A stretch of 64,000 bases of DNA, taken from NCBI GenBank assembly GCA_964391805.1, contig CAYMNK010000003.1, positions 62,001 through 126,000 of the forward strand. Reading direction: 5' to 3'. The translations under genes and the position numbers were made by a program. Position 1 is the first letter of the stretch; each line of letters opens with the position of its first letter. The DNA comes from RUG14300 sp964391805 (lineage in GTDB: Bacteria > Bacillota > Clostridia > Christensenellales > CAG-1252). Under the pieces are notes generated by a model that worked only from the letters and a program-made list of their open reading frames with translations, was not told where the DNA came from and searched no databases. This document shows, one piece after another, positions 17,500 through 26,676 of this stretch.

Positions 17500-17793
17500 T
17501 TAGTTAAGGCTGTCAAAATACTCAATAGCCTTGCTGTCAAGGGTAAGTTGAACGATAGCCTTCTTGTATCCGGGACGGCGACCTTCTGTACGACCGCGTC
17601 TCTTAACTTTACCGAGTACGTTTACAGTGTTTACTTTAGCTACGGTAACACCGGGGAATACGTCTTCAACTGCCTGTTTGATTTGAATCTTGTTAGCGTT
17701 CTTGTGAACGATAAACGTGTATTTCTTATTGCCGATGCCGTCAAAACTCTTTTCAGAGAGAACGGGACGAATGATAATATCGTGACTATTCAT
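17500..17793 (-). CDS. rplW: 50S ribosomal protein L23
   Basis: A 97-residue protein at the tunnel exit that binds trigger factor. HDIIIRPVLSEKS, FIVHKNANKIQIKQAVEDVF and the basic loop RRGRTEGRRPGYKKAIV are the family pattern. It overlaps the end of rplD by eight bases. Confidence 0.98.
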   Translation of the reverse strand: MNSHDIIIRPVLSEKSFDGIGNKKYTFIVHKNANKIQIKQAVEDVFPGVTVAKVNTVNVLGKVKRRGRTEGRRPGYKKAIVQLTLDSKAIEYFDSLN

Positions 17794-18418
17794 TTACTGC
17801 CTCCTCGCCTAATCTTTGGTCGATAGCCTTTACAGCTTCAACGGTGCATAAGCAGTTGTGATGAGCAACGAGATCGTATACGTTCAACATTCTGCAATCT
17901 AAAACCATAACGCCGGGGATATTACGAGCCGCACGGTATAAATCATTATTGTCACCGTTAACCAAAAGTAATGTTTTCTTGAAGCCGAATGCATTGAGGA
18001 TAGCCTGTACGTTCTTTGTCTTAGGTTCTACGTCGAGATTCTCTATAACTGTGAATTCGTTATCGGCAACCTTCTTGGATAATGCGCTCTTAACAGCTTC
18101 CTTATTGGTGGTCTTGTTGATCTTCTGTGAGAAGTCTCTGGGCTTCGGAGCGAATACTACGCCGCCGTGAGTCCATTGAGGTGCGCGGGTGCTACCTTGA
18201 CGAGCACTACCGGTACCCTTTTGTCTCCAAGGCTTCTTACCGCCGCCGGACACTTCTGTACGGGTTAAAGCGGATTTGGTGCCTTGTCTTTTATTTGCAA
18301 GCTGGGATACAACTACTTGATGTACTAAGGATTCGCTGAACTCTCTTTCGAAAACTACCGAGCTAACCTCAACCGAGCCTGTTTGTTTACCTTGCTTATC
18401 ATATACGTTTAAATTCAT
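17786..18418 (-). CDS. rplD: 50S ribosomal protein L4
   Basis: L4 has a globular domain and a long loop that reaches the exit tunnel (TRTEVSGGGKKPWRQKGTGSARQGSTRAPQ, which is Gly/Arg-rich). Length 210 is normal. In several bacteria L4 also represses its own S10 operon; the long leader before rpsJ here leaves room for such control, but this is inference. Confidence 0.97.
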   Translation of the reverse strand: MNLNVYDKQGKQTGSVEVSSVVFEREFSESLVHQVVVSQLANKRQGTKSALTRTEVSGGGKKPWRQKGTGSARQGSTRAPQWTHGGVVFAPKPRDFSQKINKTTNKEAVKSALSKKVADNEFTVIENLDVEPKTKNVQAILNAFGFKKTLLLVNGDNNDLYRAARNIPGVMVLDCRMLNVYDLVAHHNCLCTVEAVKAIDQRLGEEAVNE

Positions 18419-18429
18419 GTCAGACCTCC

Positions 18430-19149
18430 TTATTTCTTGGTCTTAGCAGGTTTCTTAACGGTGGATTTAACCATTACTAAACCGCCCTTAGGACCGGGGA
18501 TAGCACCCTTGATGAGGAGTAAGTTACGAGCTTCGTCAACTCTTACAACTCTCAAGTTTTGTACTGTTACTCTCTCGTGTCCATATTGTCCTGCCATGTG
18601 CTTGTTCTTGAATACTCTACTCGGATCCGAGTTAGCAGCCATAGAACCTACTGATCTGTGGATAGGACCGGTACCGTGTGACATAGGACCAACTCTTTGA
18701 GCGTTCCATCTTTGGATAACACCGGTATAACCTCTACCGCGAGTAGTACCTACTACGTCAACCATATCTCCTGCGTTGAAGCAAGCAACGGTTACAACCT
18801 TACCTACTTCTGCGGGAACCTCTTTACCGTCTTCTACTAAAGACTCGATATCAACTTCACGCATATAACGCATAGGAGCGATGTCTGCCTTCTTGTATTG
18901 ACCTAAGGTAGGCTTATCTACACCCTTGTACTCTCCAACGCTTTCATCTTTACGCTTAGCCTTGGACGCGTCTCTCTTTACAGCAGATTGGAATGCGATC
19001 TTAACTGCTTTATAGCCGTCATTCTCTACTGTCTTAACCTGAACGATAGGGCAGGGACCTGCTTGAACTACCGTTACGGGAACTGCGATGCCGTCTGCTT
19101 CAAAGACTTGGCTCATTCCCAACTTTCTTCCGACGATTGCTTTATTCAT
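18430..19149 (-). CDS. rplC: 50S ribosomal protein L3
   Basis: L3 is one of the earliest assembly proteins. KAIVGRKLGMSQVFEADG at the start and GRGYTGVIQRW...GPMSHGTGPIHRSVGSMA are diagnostic. At 239 residues it is longer than the usual 205-215, with extra sequence around KRKDESVGEYKGVDKPTLGQYK and a Lys-rich tail. It is 58 bases from rpsJ. Confidence 0.97.
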   Translation of the reverse strand: MNKAIVGRKLGMSQVFEADGIAVPVTVVQAGPCPIVQVKTVENDGYKAVKIAFQSAVKRDASKAKRKDESVGEYKGVDKPTLGQYKKADIAPMRYMREVDIESLVEDGKEVPAEVGKVVTVACFNAGDMVDVVGTTRGRGYTGVIQRWNAQRVGPMSHGTGPIHRSVGSMAANSDPSRVFKNKHMAGQYGHERVTVQNLRVVRVDEARNLLLIKGAIPGPKGGLVMVKSTVKKPAKTKK

Positions 19150-19207
19150 TGATAAAGTTCACCTCCATGTATATTTTAAAATTATTATCGATATTTATAT
19201 TTAAGGA

Positions 19208-19513
19208 CTACGCCTTGATTCTGATATCTACACCTGCGGGGATGTCTAAGCCCGAAAGACTTGCGACAAGTTGTTGAGAAGGATTATAGATATCTATGAT
19301 ACGCTTATGAGTTCTCATCTCGAATTGCTCACGGCTATCTTTATATTTGTGAGGGCAACGTAAGATGGTTACTACTTCTCTCTCGGTGGGAAGGGGGATA
19401 GGACCCGAAAACTCTACACCGCATTTCTTGATAACTTCTACGATCTTTAAAGATACGTCGTCTACCAATTGATGATCATAAGCTTTGATTTTGATACGAA
19501 TTTTTAATGACAT
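19208..19513 (-). CDS. rpsJ: 30S ribosomal protein S10
   Basis: The first gene of the S10 operon. 101 residues with KIRIKIKAYDHQLVD and the loop SGPIPLPTEREVVTILRCPHKYKDSREQFEMRTHKR. Besides the ribosome, S10 is also NusE in antitermination. ATG at 19513 is preceded by GGAGG, which sits next to the leader hairpin GAGTTagAACTC. Confidence 0.98.
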   Translation of the reverse strand: MSLKIRIKIKAYDHQLVDDVSLKIVEVIKKCGVEFSGPIPLPTEREVVTILRCPHKYKDSREQFEMRTHKRIIDIYNPSQQLVASLSGLDIPAGVDIRIKA

Positions 19514-19707
19514 TTTTTACCTCCATGAGTTCTAACTCGTTTTTAATATTCCTACTCGGGTGTTTCACATCACTTCATTAAATAAGGCAAGTCCTGTACT
19601 TGCCCCAATTTGAGTTAGTCGCCCGATTAATCGGACTAGTCCATGTAAATTAACCCGAGGAGGGAAACCTTACACTTCATCCCTAAAAAGCGACATCTCA
19701 CCTAAGC
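19514..19707 (-). promoter_or_regulatory. Long structured leader of the S10 operon
   Basis: About 195 untranslated bases separate the predicted start point from rpsJ. On the minus strand they contain a perfect GGCAAGT/ACTTGCC hairpin with a five-base loop, a CGATTAATCG palindrome, a CCTCGGG that can pair with a later CCCGAG, and a GAGTT/AACTC hairpin that ends next to the GGAGG of rpsJ. This is the size and place of autoregulatory leaders of S10 operons. I do not recognise a named family, so the function is inferred. Confidence 0.5.
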
Positions 19708-19713
19708 ACATCA

Positions 19714-19742
19714 ATTTTACCTATTTATATAATAATAGTCAA
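19714..19742 (-). promoter_or_regulatory. Promoter of the S10-spc-alpha operon
   Basis: Minus strand: -35 TTGACT (19737-19742), 17-bp spacer, -10 TAAAAT (19714-19719). It lies between the rnr terminator and the S10 leader, so the big ribosomal operon starts here and is not simply continued from tuf. Confidence 0.75.
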
Positions 19743-19805
19743 ATGTTTTGTCTCAAACACAACATTAAATTTTCTTAATAATTGATTTTTTTCAAAAAAT
19801 TCAAA

Positions 19806-19844
19806 TAAAAAAGGAAAAATGGGTAATTTATACCGCATTTTTCC
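19806..19844 (-). terminator. Intrinsic terminator of rnr
   Basis: Stem GGAAAAATG/CATTTTTCC continued by GGTA/TACC, followed on the minus strand by six T. It lies 25 bases past the rnr stop and separates rnr from the S10 promoter. Confidence 0.8.
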
Positions 19845-19869
19845 TAATCGACAACGTTTATTATAAACC

Positions 19870-21756
19870 TTATTTACCTTCGTAAAGGCTAAACGCCACC
19901 TTTCTCAGTTCGATATCGGCACTTAATACACTTATTTTGATATAGTCACCCAAGCGGAAAGAACGTCTCTCGGATACAAGGGTGTATCTCATTTCGTCAT
20001 AATAAAAGGAATCGTTTATCGAATCGAGTCTGATTCGTCCCTCTATTCCGTTGGATAGCAATACGAATATTGAATTTGCGGTAACACCCGATATAATACC
20101 TTCGTATATCTCGCCGATATGCTCCGACATATACACCGTTTTATAATAATCGAGAGCATCTCTTTCGGCGTGTTCGGCAAAACGCTCTCTTTCGGAACAA
20201 TTTTCACAGTACTCCACCATTTCCGCACTCTTCTTAGCAAGGTCGGCATATGGTTTACCCGTCATATACCTTTTGAGCATACGATGCACTATTAAATCGG
20301 GATATCTTCTAATAGGAGAGGTAAAATGACAATAACATTCACTACCAAGTCCATAGTGACCTATGTTATAAGGAGAATACTCCGCCTTTTTCATACTCTT
20401 GATACCGACTTTGCTGATGATAGTGCCTTCGGGAGTTCCGGACAACTTCTTGAAAAATTCGGACAATTCTTCGGGTTTCAAATATCTGTTACGAGGAACT
20501 TCGGTAAAACATGCGGAAAATAGCGTCAACGACTTCAAACTCGATTCGTCAGGGGTATCGTGTACACGGTATACACAAGGGAAATTTGCCTTTTCAAGCA
20601 ATTCCGCGACCGATTCGTTACATTCGATCATCAAATTTTCAATGAGTTTTTCGCTATCTCTTTGTTTTTCGAGTTCGACATCGGATATTTTACCGTCGGC
20701 AAAGAAGATATGGGCATCGGCATCCGAAAAATCTATTGCACCTTTTCTTTCACGCTTATCACTAAGCAATTTCGACAATTCGTTAGCATCTGTGAGCATA
20801 TTCAAGCAATCGTCGTATTCGGGGTGAGGTATTCCGTCCAACATATCTTGAACAATATCGTAAGTTAGTCGATGATTACTGCGAATATAAGTATTAAACG
20901 GCTTAGAATAAGTCTTGTTACCATAAAAATCGAAGTGCATTTCTACACTTACCGTCGCTTTATCCTCGTTTTCCCTTAGTGAACATAGGTCATTACACAA
21001 TTTTTCGGGGAGCATCGGATACGCTTTCTTTGGGAAGTAAACGCTGGTTCCCCTCTTATATGCTTCGTTATCTATAGGATCGCCCTTGATAACATAACTC
21101 GATACATCAGCAATGTGTACCCAAGCAGTATAACCGCTTTCGGTTTTCATGACGGATATAGCATCGTCAAAATCTCGAGCATCCGCTCCGTCAATGGTTA
21201 CGGTAAGCAAATCTCGCAAATCGAGTCTATCTCCTATTTCTAAAGGATATAACCATTCCGTTCTTTTAAGAACTTCTGCGGGAAAGGTATCGGCAAAACC
21301 GTAGGAATAAAGTGTAGACAACATTTCGGTTTCTTCGTCCCCGCTCATTCCGAGCACCTTGGCAATTCTACCCATCGGGTATCTACCGTTTTCGTAATCG
21401 GTAATATCAATAATTACTTTTTCGTCTTCTTTTAGTTTGTTCGGTTCGATAACTTTAATATCGGAAAAGTAACAATCATTATCTGGGATAACATAATAAT
21501 CCCTACCTATTTTGGCAACCGAACCGCTGAGTCTTGTGACGCCTCTTTCAAGTATTTTGATAACTTCCGCTCTGTCGCCCTGAGTTTTTCTAACGACGAC
21601 GGTATCTCCGTGCTGAGCGCCGTGCAAATCGTCGTGCGGTATAAATAAGTCTCCCTGCTCATGCAAAAGGAACGCAAAACCTCTTTTATTACCGCGGAGT
21701 TTGCCTTCATATGTTTTATTTCTAATTATATTTCTTTTAATCGATCTTAATGACAT
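19870..21756 (-). CDS. rnr: Ribonuclease R (RNB-family 3'-5' exoribonuclease)
   Basis: Degrades structured RNA from the 3' end. Cold-shock-type OB domains occupy about residues 15-140 (GNKRGFAFLLHEQGDLFIPHDDL). The RNB catalytic domain has TIDGADARDFDDAISV near residue 190, with the Asp residues that bind metal, and HYGLGSECYCHFTSPIRRYPDLIVHR near 465. An S1 domain ends the protein (GEIYEGIISGVTANSIFVLL). At 628 residues it lacks the N-terminal helix-turn-helix and long basic tail of E. coli RNase R. Location between tuf and rpsJ is unusual; the usual Firmicute neighbours secG and smpB are not here. No clear promoter is visible in the 37 bases after the tuf terminator, so it may depend on readthrough. 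Confidence 0.95.
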   Translation of the reverse strand: MSLRSIKRNIIRNKTYEGKLRGNKRGFAFLLHEQGDLFIPHDDLHGAQHGDTVVVRKTQGDRAEVIKILERGVTRLSGSVAKIGRDYYVIPDNDCYFSDIKVIEPNKLKEDEKVIIDITDYENGRYPMGRIAKVLGMSGDEETEMLSTLYSYGFADTFPAEVLKRTEWLYPLEIGDRLDLRDLLTVTIDGADARDFDDAISVMKTESGYTAWVHIADVSSYVIKGDPIDNEAYKRGTSVYFPKKAYPMLPEKLCNDLCSLRENEDKATVSVEMHFDFYGNKTYSKPFNTYIRSNHRLTYDIVQDMLDGIPHPEYDDCLNMLTDANELSKLLSDKRERKGAIDFSDADAHIFFADGKISDVELEKQRDSEKLIENLMIECNESVAELLEKANFPCVYRVHDTPDESSLKSLTLFSACFTEVPRNRYLKPEELSEFFKKLSGTPEGTIISKVGIKSMKKAEYSPYNIGHYGLGSECYCHFTSPIRRYPDLIVHRMLKRYMTGKPYADLAKKSAEMVEYCENCSERERFAEHAERDALDYYKTVYMSEHIGEIYEGIISGVTANSIFVLLSNGIEGRIRLDSINDSFYYDEMRYTLVSERRSFRLGDYIKISVLSADIELRKVAFSLYEGK

Positions 21757-21793
21757 AGTTTTCCTTTTAATGAGCCAAGCAGTTAAGCATTTA

Positions 21794-21821
21794 AAAACGG
21801 CAGAAAAATTTCTGCCGTTTT
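21794..21821 (-). terminator. Intrinsic terminator after tuf
   Basis: A 13-bp perfect stem (AAAACGGCAGAAA / TTTCTGCCGTTTT) with a two-base gap lies 35 bases past the tuf stop. It ends the str operon. The stem is flanked by T and A pairs on both sides, so it could act in both directions. Confidence 0.8.
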
Positions 21822-21855
21822 AAATTAAACAATAATTTTTTCAGTGGTATTGCAA

Positions 21856-23061
21856 CTACTCAATAACAGATGCAACAACGCCGGAACCAACGGTTCTGCC
21901 ACCTTCACGGATAGCGAATCTCAAACCTTGCTCGATAGCGATAGGAGTGATGAGCTTAATTTCCATGTCGATGTTATCACCAGGCATAACCATTTCTACA
22001 CCCTTAGGAAGAGTGATTGTACCGGTAACGTCAGTTGTTCTGAAATAGAATTGAGGTCTATAACCGTTGAAGAACGGAGTATGACGACCACCTTCTTCTT
22101 TCTTCAATACGTAAACTTGAGAAGTGAAGTGGGTGTGAGGATGGATTGAACCGGGTTTAGAAAGAACTTGTCCTCTTTCGATTTCTTTACGATCGATACC
22201 ACGGAGTAAGCAACCGATATTGTCGCCAGCCTCTGCATAGTCGAGGAGTTTACGGAACATTTCAACGCCGGTAACGGTGGTTTCTTTTTTCTCATCGGAT
22301 AAACCAACGATTTCAACCTTGTCACCAACTTTAACTTGACCACGCTCAACACGACCGGTAGCAACTGTACCACGACCGGTGATGGTGAATACGTCTTCTA
22401 CAGGCATTAAGAAAGGCTTATCGTTTTCACGAGCAGGATCAGGAATATAAGAATCGATAGCATCGAGTAACTCTTGGATAGGAGCCCATGCGGGAGAATC
22501 CCAGTTACCTTCAGCACCAGCTTGCATTGCTAATAAAGCAGAACCCTTAATGATGGGGGTGTCGTCGCCGGGGAAGTCGTAGCTGTCGAGAAGCTCTCTG
22601 ATTTCCATTTCTACTAACTCGAGTAATTCTGCGTCGTCTACTTGGTCAACCTTGTTCATGAATACAAGAATGTAAGGAACGCCTACCTGACGAGCGAGAA
22701 GGATGTGTTCTCTGGTCTGAGGCATCGGACCGTCGGTAGAAGCAACTACTAAGATAGCGCCGTCCATTTGAGCAGCACCGGTGATCATGTTCTTAACATA
22801 GTCAGCGTGTCCCGGGCAGTCAACGTGAGCATAGTGTCTGTGAGCGGTTTGGTACTCAACGTGAGCGGTGTTGATTGTTATACCTCTTGCTTTCTCTTCG
22901 GGAGCCTTATCAATTTCGTCATATTTCATAACGGCGGCGTTACCGAGGTGTGCGCAATACATGGTGATAGCGGCAGTCAAAGTGGTCTTGCCGTGGTCAA
23001 CGTGTCCGATCGTACCAACGTTTACGTGTACTTTACTCTTATCAAATTTTTGCTTAGCCAT
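21856..23061 (-). CDS. tuf: Elongation factor Tu
   Basis: Delivers aminoacyl-tRNA to the ribosome. P-loop GHVDHGKTT at residue 18, DCPGHADYVKNM (G3), NKVDQVDD (G4) and the C-terminal GGRTVGSGVVASVIE are intact. 401 residues. It is the last gene of the str operon and is preceded by an extra promoter candidate at 23140-23168. Confidence 0.98.
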   Translation of the reverse strand: MAKQKFDKSKVHVNVGTIGHVDHGKTTLTAAITMYCAHLGNAAVMKYDEIDKAPEEKARGITINTAHVEYQTAHRHYAHVDCPGHADYVKNMITGAAQMDGAILVVASTDGPMPQTREHILLARQVGVPYILVFMNKVDQVDDAELLELVEMEIRELLDSYDFPGDDTPIIKGSALLAMQAGAEGNWDSPAWAPIQELLDAIDSYIPDPARENDKPFLMPVEDVFTITGRGTVATGRVERGQVKVGDKVEIVGLSDEKKETTVTGVEMFRKLLDYAEAGDNIGCLLRGIDRKEIERGQVLSKPGSIHPHTHFTSQVYVLKKEEGGRHTPFFNGYRPQFYFRTTDVTGTITLPKGVEMVMPGDNIDMEIKLITPIAIEQGLRFAIREGGRTVGSGVVASVIE

Positions 23062-23139
23062 TTTGTTTCCTCCTAATAATATTATAAAACGGGCATTATT
23101 TTTTGATTTATTTTGCGATTTCTCGCAGTGTATACATAA

Positions 23140-23168
23140 ATATTAACAAGTTTTATCGTTTTATGCAA
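23140..23168 (-). promoter_or_regulatory. Candidate internal promoter for tuf
   Basis: Minus strand: TTGCAT (23163-23168), 17-bp spacer, TAATAT (23140-23145), in the 121-base fusA-tuf gap, followed by a small GCGA/TCGC hairpin and the GGAGG of tuf. Extra tuf promoters are common because EF-Tu is needed in excess. Confidence 0.5.
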
Positions 23169-23182
23169 GTGTTTCAAAGCAA

Positions 23183-25246
23183 TTAATAGAAAAATAATCT
23201 TTCTTTGATGTCTTGAGGCAGTACATCGAAGCACTTGAATCGCATTGAAAACGATCCTCTTCCCGATGTAATTGTTCTCAAGGTACTCGCATATCCGAAC
23301 ATTTCTCTCAAGGGGATGTCGGATTTAAGGGTGTATACATTCCCTTCAACCGCATTTTCCTTGATTTTACCGCCCTTTTCAAGAACGCTTCCGTTAACGT
23401 TGCCGATATAATCGGACGGACACGTAATTTCAACGTCCATGATTGGCTCTAAGATATCGGTTCCCACTTGGGCTACAGCCTTTTTGAAGGCATCGGATCC
23501 GGCAAAATTGAATGCCATTTCCGAACTGTCGACTTCGTGCATAGCACCGCCTATGACGGTTGCTTTAAAGTCAACGACTTCGTAGCCGTACTTACCGCTA
23601 AATCTCGCATTTTCGATGCCCTTTTCGGTTGCATTGATGTACGCTTTGGTTAATTCGCCGTTACGTACTTCATCTTCAAAATGAATTCCTTCACCGCTTT
23701 CAAGGGGCTCGAAGCGAACATTAGCTTCTGCGAACTGTCCCTTACCGCCTGTTTGTTTTATCTGCGTGCCGGTCACCGTAACAGGGACGGATAATCTCTC
23801 ACGGTAACTTACTTGTGGCTTGCCGATTATGGCTTCTACGCGATATTCGCGTCTAAGTCTTTCTACAAGTATCTCCAAATGCAACTCGCCCATACCTGCT
23901 ATGATGGTTTGTCCCGTTTCCTTATCTACATAAGTTTTAAAACTCGGGTCTTCCTCGGATAGCATTTCGAAAGCTTGTTCCATTTTGTCCTTGCTTGCTT
24001 TAGTGCGTGGTTCTATCGCTTGACGTATAACGGGTTCAGGGAAGGACATTTCTCCGTATACGATGTGATGTTGCGGATCGCAAATGGTATCTCCGGTAAC
24101 CGATTCTTTCAAACCGATTATTGCACCGATATCACCCGCCGACAACTCGTGCACATCAATCTTATCGTTCGCATGGACTCTAAGGATACGCATTACTCTG
24201 TCTCTTACGCCTTTATTTACGTTATATACCACGTCTCCGACTTTTATCGAACCGCTGTACACTCTGGTAAAAGCTAATTTTCCGAACTGGTCCCTTTGTA
24301 TTTTGAACACTAAGCCTGAGAAATATGCGTTTTCATCCACCTTCCTCACGAGTTCGACTCCCGTTTTGGGATCTACTCCTTTGGTAGCGCCTATATCCAT
24401 AGGCGAAGGCAAATAATCGTTAACGGCGTCCAATAATTTAACAACGCCTTTATTGCTATAAGCCGAACCGCAAAGCACAGGTACACCCTTCCTCCCGACA
24501 ACTATACCTCTGATCGCTTTTTTAAGCATTTCAACGGTAATAGGCTCGTTTTCCATATATGCCATACCGACGTCGTCGTCATTATCGACACATACTTCTA
24601 TAAGTTCGTCACGAGCAATGGATACGGCTATTTCCATATCCTCGGGTATTTCGCCCTCTGAGGCAAATTCATCTTTGCTCTCGCCGTCTTCGGGGAAATA
24701 GTATGCTTTTTGCTCTACCAAGTCAACCACACCTCTAAAATTCTTTTCGGAACCGATAGGGAGTTGAATGGCAAAGGCGTTGGCATTTAAGCGTTTACGC
24801 ATCATATCGATAACTCTTGGGAAATTTGCTCCGTCAAGATCCATTTTATTAACGAATGCGATCTTGGGAACGTGATATCTTTCCGATTGACGCCAAACGG
24901 TTTCCGATTGTGGCTCTACACCGCCTTTAGCGCAGTAAAGTGCAACCGCCCCGTCTAAGACTCTCAAACTTCTCTCGACTTCCATAAGGAAATCTACGTG
25001 TCCCGGAGTATCGATAATGTTAATTTTGTGTTCTTTCCAAAATACCGTGGTAGCAGCCGAAGTGATGGTAATTTTGCGTTCTTGCTCTTGTTCCATCCAG
25101 TCCATTTGGGTTCCGCCCTCGTGAACTTCGCCTGCGGCTCTTATCTTACCGGTATAGTAAAGGATACGCTCGGTTGTTGTTGTTTTGCCGGCATCAATAT
25201 GAGCCATTATTCCTATATTACGCAGTAATTCTATATTTTCACTCAT
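23183..25246 (-). CDS. fusA: Elongation factor G
   Basis: Catalyses translocation on the ribosome. P-loop AHIDAGKTT at about 17, IIDTPGHVDF, FVNKMDLDGA, then domains II-V with the YRE RL-type motif (QVSYRERLS) in domain IV. 687 residues, normal. It lies between rpsG and tuf. Confidence 0.98.
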   Translation of the reverse strand: MSENIELLRNIGIMAHIDAGKTTTTERILYYTGKIRAAGEVHEGGTQMDWMEQEQERKITITSAATTVFWKEHKINIIDTPGHVDFLMEVERSLRVLDGAVALYCAKGGVEPQSETVWRQSERYHVPKIAFVNKMDLDGANFPRVIDMMRKRLNANAFAIQLPIGSEKNFRGVVDLVEQKAYYFPEDGESKDEFASEGEIPEDMEIAVSIARDELIEVCVDNDDDVGMAYMENEPITVEMLKKAIRGIVVGRKGVPVLCGSAYSNKGVVKLLDAVNDYLPSPMDIGATKGVDPKTGVELVRKVDENAYFSGLVFKIQRDQFGKLAFTRVYSGSIKVGDVVYNVNKGVRDRVMRILRVHANDKIDVHELSAGDIGAIIGLKESVTGDTICDPQHHIVYGEMSFPEPVIRQAIEPRTKASKDKMEQAFEMLSEEDPSFKTYVDKETGQTIIAGMGELHLEILVERLRREYRVEAIIGKPQVSYRERLSVPVTVTGTQIKQTGGKGQFAEANVRFEPLESGEGIHFEDEVRNGELTKAYINATEKGIENARFSGKYGYEVVDFKATVIGGAMHEVDSSEMAFNFAGSDAFKKAVAQVGTDILEPIMDVEITCPSDYIGNVNGSVLEKGGKIKENAVEGNVYTLKSDIPLREMFGYASTLRTITSGRGSFSMRFKCFDVLPQDIKERLFFY

Positions 25247-25272
25247 AATTCGCCGAATATTTTATACCGAAA

Positions 25273-25743
25273 TTAATAACGGTAGTGAGCAAATGCCTTG
25301 TTTGCATCTGCTTGACGATGCATTTCGTCACGTCTCTTGATGGTAGCACCGGTGCTGTTGTAAGCATCCATGATTTCGCCTGCGAGACGAGCATCACTCG
25401 TTCTCTCGCTACGTTTACGCATGAACGATACTAACCAACGGATTGCAAGAGTTTGCTTACGCTCTTCTCTGATGTCGCAAGGTACTTGGTATGTAGCACC
25501 GCCGACTCTACGAGCCTTAACTTCAACTTGGGGTTTAGCATTCTCTAATGCTTTAATAAATACTTCGTGCGGATTTAATCCGGTCTTTTCTTCAATAATT
25601 TTAAATGCGCCGTATACGATACCTTCCGCAATACCCTTCTTGCCGTCATACATGATTTGGTTGACAAGCTTAGTTACGACTACGTCGCCATAAATAGGAT
25701 CGGGAAGCACTTCGCGCTTAGGCACGTTACCTCTTCTTGGCAT
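25273..25743 (-). CDS. rpsG: 30S ribosomal protein S7
   Basis: A 156-residue primary 16S-rRNA binder of the 30S head. MPRRGNVPKREVLPDPIYGD, VGGATYQVPCDIREER and the MHRQADANKAFAHYRY end are diagnostic. It follows rpsL in the str operon. Confidence 0.98.
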   Translation of the reverse strand: MPRRGNVPKREVLPDPIYGDVVVTKLVNQIMYDGKKGIAEGIVYGAFKIIEEKTGLNPHEVFIKALENAKPQVEVKARRVGGATYQVPCDIREERKQTLAIRWLVSFMRKRSERTSDARLAGEIMDAYNSTGATIKRRDEMHRQADANKAFAHYRY

Positions 25744-25796
25744 ATTAATCCTCCTAAATTTCTAATTAAGTTGTTAAAAAATCACCCGATTAGTGA

Positions 25797-26168
25797 TTAT
25801 TTTGGCCTCTTAGCGCCATACTTAGAACGAGCCTGCATACGTTTTGCAACGCCTGCTGTATCACGTGTACCACGAATGATGTGATATCTAACACCAGGTA
25901 AGTCCTTAACTCTTCCGCCACGGATGAGTACAACACTATGCTCTTGTAAGTTGTGTCCTACGCCGGGAATGTATACAGTACCTTCCATACCATTGGACAA
26001 ACGCACTCTTGCAATTTTACGCATAGCGGAGTTAGGCTTCTTAGGTGTAGTTGTGGTTACAGACAAACATACGCCTTGCTTTTGAGGACAAGATTGAAGA
26101 ATAGGACTCATAGTTTTCTTCGTTTGTCTAACACGTCCGTTCCTAATTAATTGATTGATTGTTGGCAT
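25797..26168 (-). CDS. rpsL: 30S ribosomal protein S12
   Basis: S12 lies at the decoding centre. MPTINQLIRNGR, TTTPKKPNSAMRKIARVRLS (with the Lys that alters in streptomycin resistance) and GVRYHIIRGTRDTAGV are intact; 123 residues. Nothing suggests a resistance allele (KKPNSA is wild type). Confidence 0.98.
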   Translation of the reverse strand: MPTINQLIRNGRVRQTKKTMSPILQSCPQKQGVCLSVTTTTPKKPNSAMRKIARVRLSNGMEGTVYIPGVGHNLQEHSVVLIRGGRVKDLPGVRYHIIRGTRDTAGVAKRMQARSKYGAKRPK

Positions 26169-26245
26169 TACCTTAACCTCCTGTTAAAATAAATCGGATG
26201 AGTTTCTCCACCAACCCAGAGGATAACTCGGTTACACTTCGTCAC

Positions 26246-26494
26246 TTAGGCTATACCTACGACCGCCGCGGGAACATCGATACACACCGCTCTGCCTAAC
26301 TCTTTACGAGTCGGACATATCAGCACTTTCACACACTTAGTACCGATCGCGTCCCTGACGCATTCTTCGATAAAGCTTTCGCTATCGGCAGCGATGACAA
26401 CACACCCGACATCGCCACTCTCGATACCCCTTAACACCTGTTTTAGTCCTACAAGTTTCAAGGGGGACTCGGAAATCATTTTCTTGTAATCCAT
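26246..26494 (-). CDS. L7Ae-family RNA-binding protein (YbxF/RplGB type)
   Basis: An 82-residue K-turn-binding fold: VGLKQVLRGIESGDVGCVVIAADSE, then CVKVLICPTRKELGRAVCIDVPAAVVGI. In Firmicutes such a protein usually lies between rpoC and rpsL. Here it is first in the str operon, directly behind a promoter, and rpoC is absent upstream. It probably binds kink-turns in ribosomal or regulatory RNA. Confidence 0.9.
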   Translation of the reverse strand: MDYKKMISESPLKLVGLKQVLRGIESGDVGCVVIAADSESFIEECVRDAIGTKCVKVLICPTRKELGRAVCIDVPAAVVGIA

Positions 26495-26565
26495 ATAGAC
26501 TCCTTTCGTGTCAATTTATTCAGCATATAAAAAGACACTTGCACCCTATAATACAAGCATTAGCA

Positions 26566-26594
26566 ATTTTAACACCCATTTTAATTTGTGTCAA
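26566..26594 (-). promoter_or_regulatory. Strong promoter of the str operon
   Basis: Minus strand: perfect -35 TTGACA (26589-26594), 17-bp spacer, -10 TAAAAT (26566-26571), about 70 bases before the L7Ae-like gene. It shows that the str operon starts here. Confidence 0.8.
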
Positions 26595-26676
26595 TTGTTT
26601 TCCGCCATTTTTTTAAATTCGATAAATTTTATTTTAAAAAACCCTTAAAATTTTATATTTATATCCTTATTTATAG

